From NCBI GenBank assembly GCA_946885915.1, contig CAMPHF010000007.1:112040-176039 (forward strand): DNA of 64,000 nucleotides, read 5' to 3'. This document shows positions 47,959 to 57,097 of this stretch, piece after piece. The stretch's first letter is position 1. The number at the start of each line of letters is the position of its first letter. The notes below the pieces were generated by a model, which had not been told where the DNA came from, ran no database searches, and worked only from the letters and a program-made list of their open reading frames with translations. The position numbers and the translations under genes are program-made. Origin of the DNA: an uncultured Idiomarina sp. (lineage in GTDB: Bacteria > Pseudomonadota > Gammaproteobacteria > Enterobacterales > Alteromonadaceae).

Positions 47959-48738
47959 TTACTGGTCTTGCTCAGCGCGTGTAAAAACCAGTTGTTTTGA
48001 ATCAGATTCAGCCGCCGAAAACCGGTATCCACCTAGATTAAATGCACGCAAGTCATCAACCCGCTGTGGCTGCTCGTTTAAAATAAAGCGCGCCATCATA
48101 CCCCGTGCTTTCTTCGCCCAAAAACTGATCACTTTGTACTGACCATTTTTCTCATCTTTGAACACCGGTGTCACAATATCGGCCTGCAAAGATTTCTTTC
48201 TCACACTACTAAAGTACTCATTTGACGCCAAATTAATCAAGATGTTCGATTCAATCTGCGCTAAATCTTCATTAAGCAAAGCTGTGATCTTGTCATCCCA
48301 GTACTGATAAAGGTTATCGGCGTTAGCGGTAGCAAACTTAGTACCCATCTCTAAGCGATATGCTTGCATCAAATCAAGTGGTCGCAGCACACCATAAAGG
48401 CCCGATAAAATCCGTAAATGTTGTTGAGCATAAGCGGTTGCCTCGGCAGACAACTTCTCCGCCGCCAGTCCCGCATAAACATCACCATCAAAAGCATAGA
48501 CGGCAGGACGCGCATTGTCAGGCGTAAATGGTAATTGCCACTCGGCAAAGCGGGCCGCGTTCAAGCCAGCGAGTTTATCGCTAATACTCATTAATGACGA
48601 CAAATCAGCTGGGCTCAACTGTTTGGCGTAATCGACGAGCTCCGCGGCCTCATCTAATAGGCGCGGCTGGGTGTGCTCGGCGGTTGGTAATGGCGATTCG
48701 AAATCTAAATTCTTGGCTGGTGAAATAACGACTAACAT
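47959..48738 (-). CDS. yaaA: Peroxide stress protein YaaA
   Basis: DUF328/UPF0246 protein of 259 aa that lowers intracellular free iron damage under hydrogen peroxide in E. coli. It begins MLVVISPAKNLDFESPLPT and contains PAVYAFDGDVYAGL, RILSGLYGVLRPLDLMQAYRLEMGTK and the C-terminal FWAKKARGMMARFI. The ATG at 48738 has GAGG 7 nt upstream; the 48762 alternative is dropped. Confidence 0.93.
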   Translation of the reverse strand: MLVVISPAKNLDFESPLPTAEHTQPRLLDEAAELVDYAKQLSPADLSSLMSISDKLAGLNAARFAEWQLPFTPDNARPAVYAFDGDVYAGLAAEKLSAEATAYAQQHLRILSGLYGVLRPLDLMQAYRLEMGTKFATANADNLYQYWDDKITALLNEDLAQIESNILINLASNEYFSSVRKKSLQADIVTPVFKDEKNGQYKVISFWAKKARGMMARFILNEQPQRVDDLRAFNLGGYRFSAAESDSKQLVFTRAEQDQ

Positions 48739-48760
48739 AGTTTTACCTCTTCCCAAACGC

Positions 48761-48797
48761 AAAGCGCGAGTCGATAGCTCAAACTCGCGCTTTTCTT
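48761..48797. terminator. Hairpin between secF and yaaA
   Basis: AAAGCGCGAGT (48761-48771) / ACTCGCGCTTT (48783-48793), perfect 11-bp stem with an 11-nt loop. The flank is T-rich on the plus strand (TCTTTTA) and TTTGCGTTT on the minus strand, where it would end secDF. Confidence 0.7.
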
Positions 48798-48842
48798 TTA
48801 TCTTGAAAGCTTTTTACTCATTGTCTTAATAGGTACGTGCAA

Positions 48843-49790
48843 CTACGGCAAAGGATCTAAATCCTCACCTTCCTTCTCGACTTGCGGCGGCATTAAGTCT
48901 TCACGACTAACACCCAGCATTAACGCCACACTACTGGCGATGAAAATAGAAGAATATGTACCGATAAACACGCCAAACAACAGCGCGGTTGCAAACCCGT
49001 GAATGAGCGCTCCGCCTAGGAAAAACAGTGCCAAAAGTACTAACACTGTGGTTAACGAGGTAATCACCGTGCGACTCATAGTATCGGTAATCGCCATATC
49101 GATAATTTCTTCTGACTCGCCCTTGCGGAACTTTAAGAAGTTTTCTCGAATACGGTCACATACCACGACCGTATCGTTAATTGAATAACCAATCACGGCC
49201 AATAATGCGGCTAACACGGTTAAGTCGAATTCAAGCTTTAAAAACGAGAATAGACCTAAGGTAATAATCACGTCGTGGGCCAAAGCACCCACCGCACCGA
49301 CCGCTAAGCGCCACTCAAACCGAAATGCGATGTAGGCCAAAATACAGATAAGCGCAGTGAGCATGGCAAGACCACCCTGCTCCTTTAACTCATCTCCTAC
49401 ATTCGGACCGACAAATTCAATCCGACGCATTTCAATGCTATCGTCAGTACTAGCCTGCAACGATGCCAAAATTTGATTGCCTAGATCTTCCGCTTTAACA
49501 CCCTCGCGAGGCTCCAGCCGAATCAGCACATCTTGCTGAGTACCAAAGTTTTGCACGATGGCATCACCGAAACCATCAGCGTCTAAGGTTTGCCGGATTG
49601 CACTCAAATCAGCGGTTTGATCGTAACCCAACTCAATGACTGTGCCCCCAGTAAAATCTAAACCCCAATTCAGCTGGTTTACTGCCAATGAGAAAATAGA
49701 GGCGATCACGAGAATAGAGCTAATGATGAGCGCCGGGATCCTCACTCGCATGAATGGGATTGTTGTTTCCGTTCTTAATAATTCACGCAT
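48843..49790 (-). CDS. secF: Sec translocase accessory subunit SecF
   Basis: Forms the proton-driven SecDF complex that pulls secreted proteins across. The 315-aa protein has six membrane segments, the first periplasmic motif LNWGLDFTGGTVIELGY, and the SD/SF domains with GYSINDTVVVCDRIREN. The start at 49790 (MRELLRTETTIPFMRVR) is preferred to the ORF start 49835, which overlaps secD. Confidence 0.95.
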   Translation of the reverse strand: MRELLRTETTIPFMRVRIPALIISSILVIASIFSLAVNQLNWGLDFTGGTVIELGYDQTADLSAIRQTLDADGFGDAIVQNFGTQQDVLIRLEPREGVKAEDLGNQILASLQASTDDSIEMRRIEFVGPNVGDELKEQGGLAMLTALICILAYIAFRFEWRLAVGAVGALAHDVIITLGLFSFLKLEFDLTVLAALLAVIGYSINDTVVVCDRIRENFLKFRKGESEEIIDMAITDTMSRTVITSLTTVLVLLALFFLGGALIHGFATALLFGVFIGTYSSIFIASSVALMLGVSREDLMPPQVEKEGEDLDPLP

Positions 49791-49803
49791 GTCGTAAGCC
49801 CCA

Positions 49804-51651
49804 CTAAATCGACAATTTCTGGAGGCGCTTACCACCCCACACTGAATTTACCACCGCACGGGTGCCCACAATCGCTGTAAACATCGAAGTAATGATGCCT
49901 ATGGCTAGAGTTACCGCGAAGCCTTTCACCGGCCCGGTGCCAACTGAAAACAAAATCAGCGCGACGATAAGCGTGGTAATGTTGGCATCTGCAATGGTTG
50001 ATAAGGCGCTGTCATAACCATGATGAATCGCTTGCTGAGGACTACGTTTAGCTTTGATTTCCTCACGAATTCGTTCAAAAATCAGCACGTTGGCGTCAAC
50101 TGCCATACCAACGGTTAAAACAATGCCCGCCATACCTGGCAAGGTGAGCGTTGCCCCTGGGATCATCGACATGACGCCGACGATTAATACCAAGTTTATC
50201 GCTAGCGCCAAGTTGGCAACGAGGCCAAACTTTTTGTAGTAGAACAGCATAAACGCTAGAACTAGGATGAAGCCCCACATAATGGCCTGCATGCCTGCAT
50301 TCACGTTTTCTTGACCAAGGCTTGGGCCCACGGTGCGCTCTTCAACAATTTGAATCGGCGCGATCAAGGCACCTGCGCGCAGTAATACAGCAAGGTTTTG
50401 CGCTTCCTGTTGCGAACCAACGCCAGTGATACGGAAATTCTGGCCTAACCGCGATTGGATAGTCGGCGCACTAATCACCTCAGCATTTTTCTCAAAGATG
50501 ATGTTACCTTCAGCGTCACGCTCACCCGTGGCTTTGTATTCAATAAACACCGTCGCCATTTGCTGGCCAACTGCGTCACGTGTGGCTTGTGACATTTTAT
50601 CGCCCCCCACGCCATCAAGCGAGATGCTGACCTGCGGCGAGCCATTTTCGTCAAAACCAGTGCTGGCGTTCACAATATGGTCACCCGTCAGAATCACATC
50701 TTCACTCAAGAGGATCTGGCCACCATCGCGTAATGGGAATAATTCTGAACCGAAAGGTACGCGGCCAGCAATGGCATCACGTAAATCGTTCTGGATATCC
50801 ACTAAGCGGAATTCCAAGGTAGCTGTCGCACCCAAAATTTCCTTCGCTTGAGCGGTGTCTTGCACACCCGGCAGCTGCACCACAATGCGGTTTGCCCCTT
50901 GGCGCTGAACCAGTGGTTCCGCTACCCCAAGCTCGTTCACCCGATTACGCAAAATCGATACGTTTTGCGCAATCGCATAATCTTCTGTTTCTGCCAGCTT
51001 TTGATCCGTCATCCGCAAAGTAACGGTTTGCTCGCCTTCGTCATCGAGGTCGTTATAACCCTCGTAACGGTTGTTGACGAAGCTTTGCGCCGCGGCAAAA
51101 TCTTCGGCGCTACGCAGCGTAATGACAACATCGTTGCCGTTTGCCGCCACATTGGTGTAGCGGATACGCTCTTCACGCAAGTCATTACGCAAGGTATCGA
51201 CCATTTGGCCGGTGATTTTGCGCATGGCTTCTTGCATGTCCACTTCCATTAAGAAGTGCACACCACCGCGTAAATCAAGCCCGAGTTTCATCGGTTTGGC
51301 GCCAATCGCGTCAAGCCAGTCTGGTGTTGCCGGCGCTAAGTTGAGCGCGACCACATAATTGGTACCGAGCTCACGCAAAATAGCATCACGACCTTGTAAT
51401 TGGTCGGCATCAGATTGGAAACGCACCAATACTTGGTCTTCAATCAGCGCGACACTTTTCGGCTCAATACTGGCCTCGGTGAGTGCTTCACGCACTTGAT
51501 CAATGGTCGCGGTTGAGACTGTGGCATTTCGACCTGCGGAAACCTGCACCGCAAAATCCTCACCATATAGGTTCGGTAATGCGAACAGCGCAGCAACGGC
51601 CACAATGAAGATGACCATCAGATTTTTCCACAACGGGTACTTGTTTAACAC
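49804..51651 (-). CDS. secD: Sec translocase accessory subunit SecD
   Basis: Larger half of SecDF, 615 aa. GTG start with AAGGA 7 nt upstream. First membrane helix ([21 protein letters not shown]), P1 periplasmic domain with [17 protein letters not shown], and a C-terminal five-helix SecDF domain with [17 protein letters not shown]. It lies 13 nt before secF. A UUCG-capped hairpin separates it from yajC. Confidence 0.96.
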   Translation of the reverse strand: MLNKYPLWKNLMVIFIVAVAALFALPNLYGEDFAVQVSAGRNATVSTATIDQVREALTEASIEPKSVALIEDQVLVRFQSDADQLQGRDAILRELGTNYVVALNLAPATPDWLDAIGAKPMKLGLDLRGGVHFLMEVDMQEAMRKITGQMVDTLRNDLREERIRYTNVAANGNDVVITLRSAEDFAAAQSFVNNRYEGYNDLDDEGEQTVTLRMTDQKLAETEDYAIAQNVSILRNRVNELGVAEPLVQRQGANRIVVQLPGVQDTAQAKEILGATATLEFRLVDIQNDLRDAIAGRVPFGSELFPLRDGGQILLSEDVILTGDHIVNASTGFDENGSPQVSISLDGVGGDKMSQATRDAVGQQMATVFIEYKATGERDAEGNIIFEKNAEVISAPTIQSRLGQNFRITGVGSQQEAQNLAVLLRAGALIAPIQIVEERTVGPSLGQENVNAGMQAIMWGFILVLAFMLFYYKKFGLVANLALAINLVLIVGVMSMIPGATLTLPGMAGIVLTVGMAVDANVLIFERIREEIKAKRSPQQAIHHGYDSALSTIADANITTLIVALILFSVGTGPVKGFAVTLAIGIITSMFTAIVGTRAVVNSVWGGKRLQKLSI

Positions 51652-51681
51652 GTTGCTATCCTTTCATTGAATGAACAACTA

Positions 51682-51701
51682 ACGAGGCCCGAAGGCCTCG
51701 T
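51682..51701 (-). other. UUCG-tetraloop hairpin between yajC and secD
   Basis: Minus-strand ACGAGGCC-TTCG-GGCCTCGT: perfect 8-bp stem with a C(UUCG)G loop, the very stable class of RNA tetraloop. It follows the yajC stop by 14 nt with no T-run, so it looks more like a processing or stability element or partial terminator than a full terminator. Confidence 0.7.
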
Positions 51702-51715
51702 CAGTGCAGAACCAA

Positions 51716-52054
51716 TTACAGTGACTTCATGGTGCCTTTTGGCAGCACCGCGGTCACGGCCGCTTTTTGAACCGTCACTTCAATCGCGTCGGTTAAGGCA
51801 ATCACCATAAAATCTTTATCGTCAGAAATTTTCACAATGCGACCAACCATGCCGCCTTGCAGCAAGATTTCATCGCCTTTGCCCATGCCTGACACTAGTT
51901 CTTTATGTGCTTTCACACGTTTAGCTTGCGGACGGTAGATTAAGAAATAGAAAATCAAACCGAACATCACTAACATGAAAATTAATTCCATGAAGCCACC
52001 TTGCTGTTGGCCACCGGCGGCTTGTGCGTGTGCATTGCTGATTAAAAAGTCCAT
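51716..52054 (-). CDS. yajC: Preprotein translocase subunit YajC
   Basis: A 112-aa single-span protein (MELIFMLVMFGLIFYFLIYRPQAKRVKAHKELVSGMGKGDEILLQGGMVGRI) that associates with SecDF. Residues before the helix include the small-residue/Gln stretch AHAQAAGGQQQGG. The queA-tgt genes that usually precede yajC are missing; the divergent neighbour is a TRIC channel gene. Confidence 0.95.
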   Translation of the reverse strand: MDFLISNAHAQAAGGQQQGGFMELIFMLVMFGLIFYFLIYRPQAKRVKAHKELVSGMGKGDEILLQGGMVGRIVKISDDKDFMVIALTDAIEVTVQKAAVTAVLPKGTMKSL

Positions 52055-52266
52055 AATTTCCTCTATCTGTTATTTGTTATTATGCTTGGGAACTTCAGCT
52101 TAAGTGGGGGCGTAATTGTGCTTCTCAAGCCCTACCCGTGCATAAGTTTCCAGATTCTCTTACAAGTCGTGCCGTAGTGTATCGAATTCAGCAGCAAATA
52201 GGGAGTTTTGTTCCATTCAAATCCATGCGAAACTGCAGCAATCGTCTCGGCATGGAGTCGCCGTTT

Positions 52267-52902
52267 ATGGACAATATGACCTTCATTTTCTACCTCGTTG
52301 ACCATCTGGGCGTCGCTGTGTTTGCAGTGGCCGGCACCTTGCTAGCGTTTCGTAAGCACATGGATGGGTTCGGGGTGGTGGTGTTAGCCTCAGTCACCGC
52401 CATCGGGGGCGGCACCACCCGAGATTTAATTTTGGATGTGCCGGTATTCTGGATAGCGGACCCGAGCTATTTGTACACCATTTTAATCGCCGCCATTTGC
52501 ACCATTGTTTGGTTACGGTTTCGTGCCTACATTCACACCACCACTTTACTTACCGCCGATGCCATCGGTGTGGCTTTTTTTACCATTATGGGTGCACAAA
52601 AGGCCCTCGACAGTGGCGCGCCACCGATTATTGCGGTGGTGATGGGCACCATGACCGCCTGCTTCGGCGGAATGCTCCGTGATGTGCTGGCTCGCGACGT
52701 GCCACTGGTGTTAAAAAGCGAGTTATACGCTACCACCTGTATTATTGGTGCTGGCGTATTTGTGATTTTACAACCGCTCGGCGGTTGGTATGCACTACTG
52801 GCTGGATTCAGCGCCACCCTGCTCATCCGTTTAGGGGCCATTCGTTACCATTGGTCACTACCAGTGTTCCGTGATAGCGCAAAAGAAGGTGGTGATGCTT
52901 AG
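52267..52902 (+). CDS. TRIC-family (UPF0126) cation channel protein
   Basis: A 211-aa inner-membrane protein with the duplicated UPF0126 unit: DHLGVAVFAVAGTLLAFRKHMDGFGVVVLASVTAIGGGTTRDLILDVPVFWI and a second copy around TADAIGVAFFTIMGAQKALDSGAPPIIAVVMGTMTACFGGMLRDVLARDVPLVL, with the GGG and GG(M/T)(L/T)RD motifs of prokaryotic TRIC channels. The ATG at 52267 has GGAG 9 nt upstream; the ORF beginning at 52138 adds a non-family extension. It overlaps the sensor gene start by 8 nt. Confidence 0.85.
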   Translation: MDNMTFIFYLVDHLGVAVFAVAGTLLAFRKHMDGFGVVVLASVTAIGGGTTRDLILDVPVFWIADPSYLYTILIAAICTIVWLRFRAYIHTTTLLTADAIGVAFFTIMGAQKALDSGAPPIIAVVMGTMTACFGGMLRDVLARDVPLVLKSELYATTCIIGAGVFVILQPLGGWYALLAGFSATLLIRLGAIRYHWSLPVFRDSAKEGGDA

Positions 52903-55900
52903 CGTTTGGGTAACGCTAGCCGTTGCTAGCGCCTATTTAGTGCTGCTCTTCACCATTGCCTATCGTGGTGATCGGCAAGCCCCAAATCAAGTGAAACCCT
53001 ACCGTTATGCTCTCGCCCAAGGCGTACACTGCACCACTTGGGCGTTTTACGGCACTATCACCCAGTCGGCCTTCTATGGCTGGTCGTTCGCGCCAACTTA
53101 TGTGGGTGCGATTGTGGTATTTTTATTCGCTCATCGTCTCCAACTCAAATTACTACACGTCTGTAAAACCCAAAACATCACCTCGATTGCCGACTTGATC
53201 AGTCATCGGTTTGGCGGTGCTCCGGTATTGGCTGGGCTAGTCGCCCTCATTACCTTAGTGGCTGTGGTGCCTTACATCGCGCTGCAACTACGAGCGGTTA
53301 CCGCTAGTTTTGCTGCAGTCACAGGTATTCAAGTACAGCCTGAATATTGGTTTGGCGACATCGCCGCATTGGTTGCTATTGCCATGATCGGGTTTGCCAT
53401 TTTGTTCGGCACTAGGCGCCTCAGTTTAGCTGAGCAGCACTCTGGGTTAATGGACGCCGTTGCGTTCGAGTCCGTCGTCAAACTCGTGAGCTTCGCCGCG
53501 ATTGGTATTTTTTGTACTTATATTTTGTTTGATGGGCTCGGCGATTTAATGCTCCGCGCAGCACAAGACACCGCCGCACAGGCGGTATTACGAGGTCAAC
53601 CTGAGGGCGTGTTTGTTTATCTCACACACGTGTTACTTGGGGCGCTATCGATGTTTTGTTTACCCCGCCAATTTCATGTTGGATACATCGAGAACACTCA
53701 TCCCGATGAATTGCGGACAGCGCGCTGGGCATTCCCCTTGTATTTATTCGCGATTAACTTTTTTATTCTGCCGATTGCGCTGGCCGGCACCCTGATTGTG
53801 CCCGATGCGCGTGGTTCAGATACCTTTATGTTGGCTATATTTGCCGCTGTAGAACGCCCAGATATGGCGTTAGTCGCCTTTATCGGCGGATTATCCGCAG
53901 CAACAAGTATGGTGATCATTGCGACCTTGGCACTCAGTATCATGATGTCTAACGACGTATTTATGCCGTTATGGATCCGGTTGACCCGTCAGCGCCTAAA
54001 GCAACTGCAATTCAACTCTAAGCATATTTTAACTGTCCGCCGGGTTACGGTATTGCTGATCATCTCGCTGGCCTACGCTTATCATGTCGCGACTCAAGCG
54101 ACCATGCCACTGGTCAATAGCGGCTTAATTGCGCTGGCGTTACTTGCTCAATTAACCCCCGCCATGCTGCTCACCCTCGTCTGGCGACGCGCGAATAAAT
54201 TTGGCGCATCACTGGGTTTGATTATAGGTACCGCACTATGGTTCTCGCTGTTGTTGTTGCCAAGCTTACAAACCACACGAGGACTCTCTGATATTGAAAT
54301 TAGCCATGGCTTGCTGATTAGCTTAGGCATGAACCTTGGCTGTTTTATGCTTGGCTCTTGGTGGTATAGCTGGTGGCGTCCCGCTCCTACCATGACGCTC
54401 GCCGAGCTACCTAACGAAGCTGGCACACCTGCTGAAATCGCACTGACCTGGGGCCGATTGCGGGGCACCCTCGCGCAGTTCTTCGACCAAGGCGAAACCG
54501 AAAAACTCGCCCGCCGCTTGCAATTAGATCTAAACGCAGCCCCCGCCGACGCACTGGTACCAGCACCGATTATCGAACGGGTCGAGCGCGAATTAGCAAC
54601 GGTCATTGGCAGTGCTGCTAGCCGTTTAACCCTGCAAACCGTCGTGCAACAACCGGGCGTCCCCATCAGCCAAGTGGTGAGCTGGGCAACCCAAGCTTCG
54701 GAAGTTTACAAATTTAATCGCGAGTTATTACAAGCGTCGGTAGAGAATATTCCACAGGGTATTAGTGTGGTTGATCAAGACTTACGCTTGGTGGCTTGGA
54801 ACAGACGCTACCTTGAAGTGTTTCAGTATCCGGACGGCTTTTTGCAGGCCGGCATGCCAGTAGCCGAATTGCTGCGCTACAATGCTGAACGTGGATTATT
54901 TGGGCAAAGTGCTGCCAACCTTGATGATGAAGTTGATAAACGGCTGAATTATCTGCGCCAAGGCAGTAGTTATCGTTATCAACGTGAACAAGGTGAGCGC
55001 ATTATTGAGTTGCAGGGTTCACCGATGCCCGGCGGCGGTTTCGTCACGACGTACACCGACATTACCGACTTAGTTCGATCGCAACAGGCGCTGCAGCAAG
55101 TAAATCTAGAACTCGAACAACGGGTGGCTGACCGCACCCAGCAATTGTTGTTAGCGAAGCAAGCCGAAGAGCAAGCCCATCAAAGTAAAACCAAATTTTT
55201 TGCCGCCGTTTCCCATGATTTGATGCAGCCGTTTAATGCGGCTACGCTATTTTGCGAAATGCTGCAACAACGCCTACATGGTGACCAGCGGCAACTCGCG
55301 CAGCAGTTACATCATTCACTGCAACACGCTGAAGAACTCATCACGATGCTGCTGGAAATGACGCGCCTTGAAGCCGGAAACTTACAACCAGTGTGGCAAA
55401 CCTTCTCATTACAAGCGCTACTCACGCCGCTGATCGATAGCCATCGCGCGCTTGCTCAGCGTAAAGGTATTCGGTTAGCGCAAGTGCCGACCTCCGCGTT
55501 AGTGCACAGCGATCGGAAACTCCTCACCCGCATTATTCAGAATTTACTCGCCAACGCGGTGCGCTACACCGACGATGGCAAGGTACTCGTGGGCTGCCGA
55601 CTGCGTGGGTTGAACACTCAGCAGCCGCGTATTGTGCTGTGCGTGATGGATACAGGAGTCGGTATTCCAAGCGACAAGCAGGCAGATATTTTCCGTGAGT
55701 TCCATCAATTACAAACTCAAGCCGATAACCCCGGGCTAGGCTTAGGGCTAGCTATTGTAGAGCGAATGTGCCGGTTACTTCATATTCCACTCACGCTGCG
55801 CTCGCTCGAGGGCCGTGGCACAAGCTTTATGATTGAGCTGCCGTTCCGCGGACGTCAACGCGTGAGCTCCCCCAGCCGCGATGAAGTTGTAGCGACCGAG

Positions 55901-56299
55901 ACCTTTTTGCGACAAACCCGGATGCTGGTGGTGGATAATGACCCTGCGGTACTCAGTGCCATGAGCCAGTTACTTGAAAGTTGGGGCGCGCAGGTATGCG
56001 CAGCGGCCAATTTAAACGAGGTGCAAGCGCAACTCATGCACAGCGAGGCGCCACAGTTAGCTTTAGTTGATTACCACCTTGACCACCACCGCACCGGGAT
56101 TGAAATTGTGCAGTGGTTACAACAGCATTTTGCTGAACGAGCGCCAGCGATTATTTTAAACTCAGCGGATTCCGATGAAGACATTCGTGAGGCTGCCATA
56201 CAGGTGGGCGCAGCATTTATTCCCAAGCCAGTTAAACCTGGGGCATTAAAGCGGCTACTTAAACGCGCACTACAACAACAGCTGAGCGACAAATCCTAA
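52895..56299 (+). CDS. CrbS-like sodium/solute-symporter hybrid histidine kinase
   Basis: A 1134-aa fusion: an SSS-family symporter domain of about 13 membrane segments (residues 1-500, CTTWAFYGTITQSAFYGWSFAPTYVGAIVVFLFAHRL), a linker, a PAS domain (about 610-710, ENIPQGISVVDQDLRLVAWNRRYLEVF), HisKA with His774 in AAVSHDLMQPFNAA, HATPase (NLLANAVRYTDDGKVLV, DTGVGI, GLGLGLAIV) and a C-terminal receiver with Asp1059 (LALVDYHLD) and Lys in IPKPVKP. This matches CrbS of Vibrio and Pseudomonas, which activates acetate use. The ATG at 52895 has AAGGTGG upstream. The convergent regulator gene is its obvious partner. Confidence 0.9.
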   Translation: MLSVWVTLAVASAYLVLLFTIAYRGDRQAPNQVKPYRYALAQGVHCTTWAFYGTITQSAFYGWSFAPTYVGAIVVFLFAHRLQLKLLHVCKTQNITSIADLISHRFGGAPVLAGLVALITLVAVVPYIALQLRAVTASFAAVTGIQVQPEYWFGDIAALVAIAMIGFAILFGTRRLSLAEQHSGLMDAVAFESVVKLVSFAAIGIFCTYILFDGLGDLMLRAAQDTAAQAVLRGQPEGVFVYLTHVLLGALSMFCLPRQFHVGYIENTHPDELRTARWAFPLYLFAINFFILPIALAGTLIVPDARGSDTFMLAIFAAVERPDMALVAFIGGLSAATSMVIIATLALSIMMSNDVFMPLWIRLTRQRLKQLQFNSKHILTVRRVTVLLIISLAYAYHVATQATMPLVNSGLIALALLAQLTPAMLLTLVWRRANKFGASLGLIIGTALWFSLLLLPSLQTTRGLSDIEISHGLLISLGMNLGCFMLGSWWYSWWRPAPTMTLAELPNEAGTPAEIALTWGRLRGTLAQFFDQGETEKLARRLQLDLNAAPADALVPAPIIERVERELATVIGSAASRLTLQTVVQQPGVPISQVVSWATQASEVYKFNRELLQASVENIPQGISVVDQDLRLVAWNRRYLEVFQYPDGFLQAGMPVAELLRYNAERGLFGQSAANLDDEVDKRLNYLRQGSSYRYQREQGERIIELQGSPMPGGGFVTTYTDITDLVRSQQALQQVNLELEQRVADRTQQLLLAKQAEEQAHQSKTKFFAAVSHDLMQPFNAATLFCEMLQQRLHGDQRQLAQQLHHSLQHAEELITMLLEMTRLEAGNLQPVWQTFSLQALLTPLIDSHRALAQRKGIRLAQVPTSALVHSDRKLLTRIIQNLLANAVRYTDDGKVLVGCRLRGLNTQQPRIVLCVMDTGVGIPSDKQADIFREFHQLQTQADNPGLGLGLAIVERMCRLLHIPLTLRSLEGRGTSFMIELPFRGRQRVSSPSRDEVVATETFLRQTRMLVVDNDPAVLSAMSQLLESWGAQVCAAANLNEVQAQLMHSEAPQLALVDYHLDHHRTGIEIVQWLQQHFAERAPAIILNSADSDEDIREAAIQVGAAFIPKPVKPGALKRLLKRALQQQLSDKS

Positions 56300-56307
56300 C
56301 TGGCTAG

Positions 56308-56964
56308 TTAGCCCAGTTCATCGACATCGGGTGTTGCCAACATCTGCTTAAATACCACTCCTGCTTGAGTGCGATTAATCACCCCTAATTTGCGCAGAAT
56401 AGCCGACACATGCTGTTTGATTGTGGTTTCTTGAACGTGCAACTGATGGGCAATTTGCTTGTTCAACAAGCCATCCGCAAGACATTCTAAAACTTTATAT
56501 TGCTGCGGTGTAAGCTGTTCCAAGCGGGCGGCAAAATCGACACTGGCGCTATCTAAAGTCACTTGGTTGATGTCGCCTAAGCGCTCTGGAATCCAACTGT
56601 CCCCGGCCAGAACCGCATTAATTGCTTGCTGAAATTCTGGCAGCGGTACTGATTTGGGAATATAGGCACTGGCCCCAAACGCCATTGCTTGGCGAATGAC
56701 ACTTAACTGCTCGTTGGCCGACACCATAACCACCAACACATCCGGATACTGACTGCGTAAGGAGGTTAAGCCAGATAACCCGCGGTTACCGGGCATATTC
56801 AGATCCAAAAGTACCAGCTCAACCTGAGTGTGCGTTTGCAGCAAGTCTTGGAGTTGCGCAAAACTAGCGGCCTCAGCAATATCGCTGGCAAGCGTTTCAA
56901 CTAGGGCCTGTTTTAAAGCGGCCCGAAACATGGGATGGTCGTCGGCAATAATGGCACGCGGCAT
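56308..56964 (-). CDS. CrbR-like LuxR-family response regulator
   Basis: A 218-aa NarL/FixJ-type regulator: receiver with acidic residues IIADDHP at 5-11 and phospho-acceptor Asp54 in LLDLNMPG, then a LuxR helix-turn-helix (LTPQQYKVLECLADGLLNKQIAHQLHVQETTIKQHVSAILRKLG). The start at 56964 is the standard N-terminus; an in-frame ATG at 57003 with GGAG 12 nt away is possible. It ends 8 nt from the convergent hybrid kinase. In CrbSR systems this protein activates acetyl-CoA synthetase; no acs is in the window. Confidence 0.88.
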   Translation of the reverse strand: MPRAIIADDHPMFRAALKQALVETLASDIAEAASFAQLQDLLQTHTQVELVLLDLNMPGNRGLSGLTSLRSQYPDVLVVMVSANEQLSVIRQAMAFGASAYIPKSVPLPEFQQAINAVLAGDSWIPERLGDINQVTLDSASVDFAARLEQLTPQQYKVLECLADGLLNKQIAHQLHVQETTIKQHVSAILRKLGVINRTQAGVVFKQMLATPDVDELG

Positions 56965-57029
56965 AAAAGTTCTCGCTGAGTTACGCGTGGTAGATGCCAA
57001 CATGCTAGCGGGTTCTCCAAGAAAAGTCA

Positions 57030-57060
57030 GCGCTAGTGAGCCGTTACACTCAACTAGCGC
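57030..57060 (-). terminator. Hairpin between TonB-dependent receptor and regulator gene
   Basis: Minus-strand GCGCTAG-T-TGAG / CTCA-CTAGCGC stem (11 bp with one bulge, 8-nt loop), followed by TGACTTTTCTT. It may end receptor transcription or attenuate read-through into the regulator. Confidence 0.5.
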
Positions 57061-57097
57061 CGAAGGGAGGTAAACAACAACTTTAGAACGGTGTTGG

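Noticed and set aside
54148..54666. 172-aa minus-strand ORF inside the CrbS-like gene
   Set aside because: It is antisense to a confident symporter-kinase coding sequence and its translation shows no domain.
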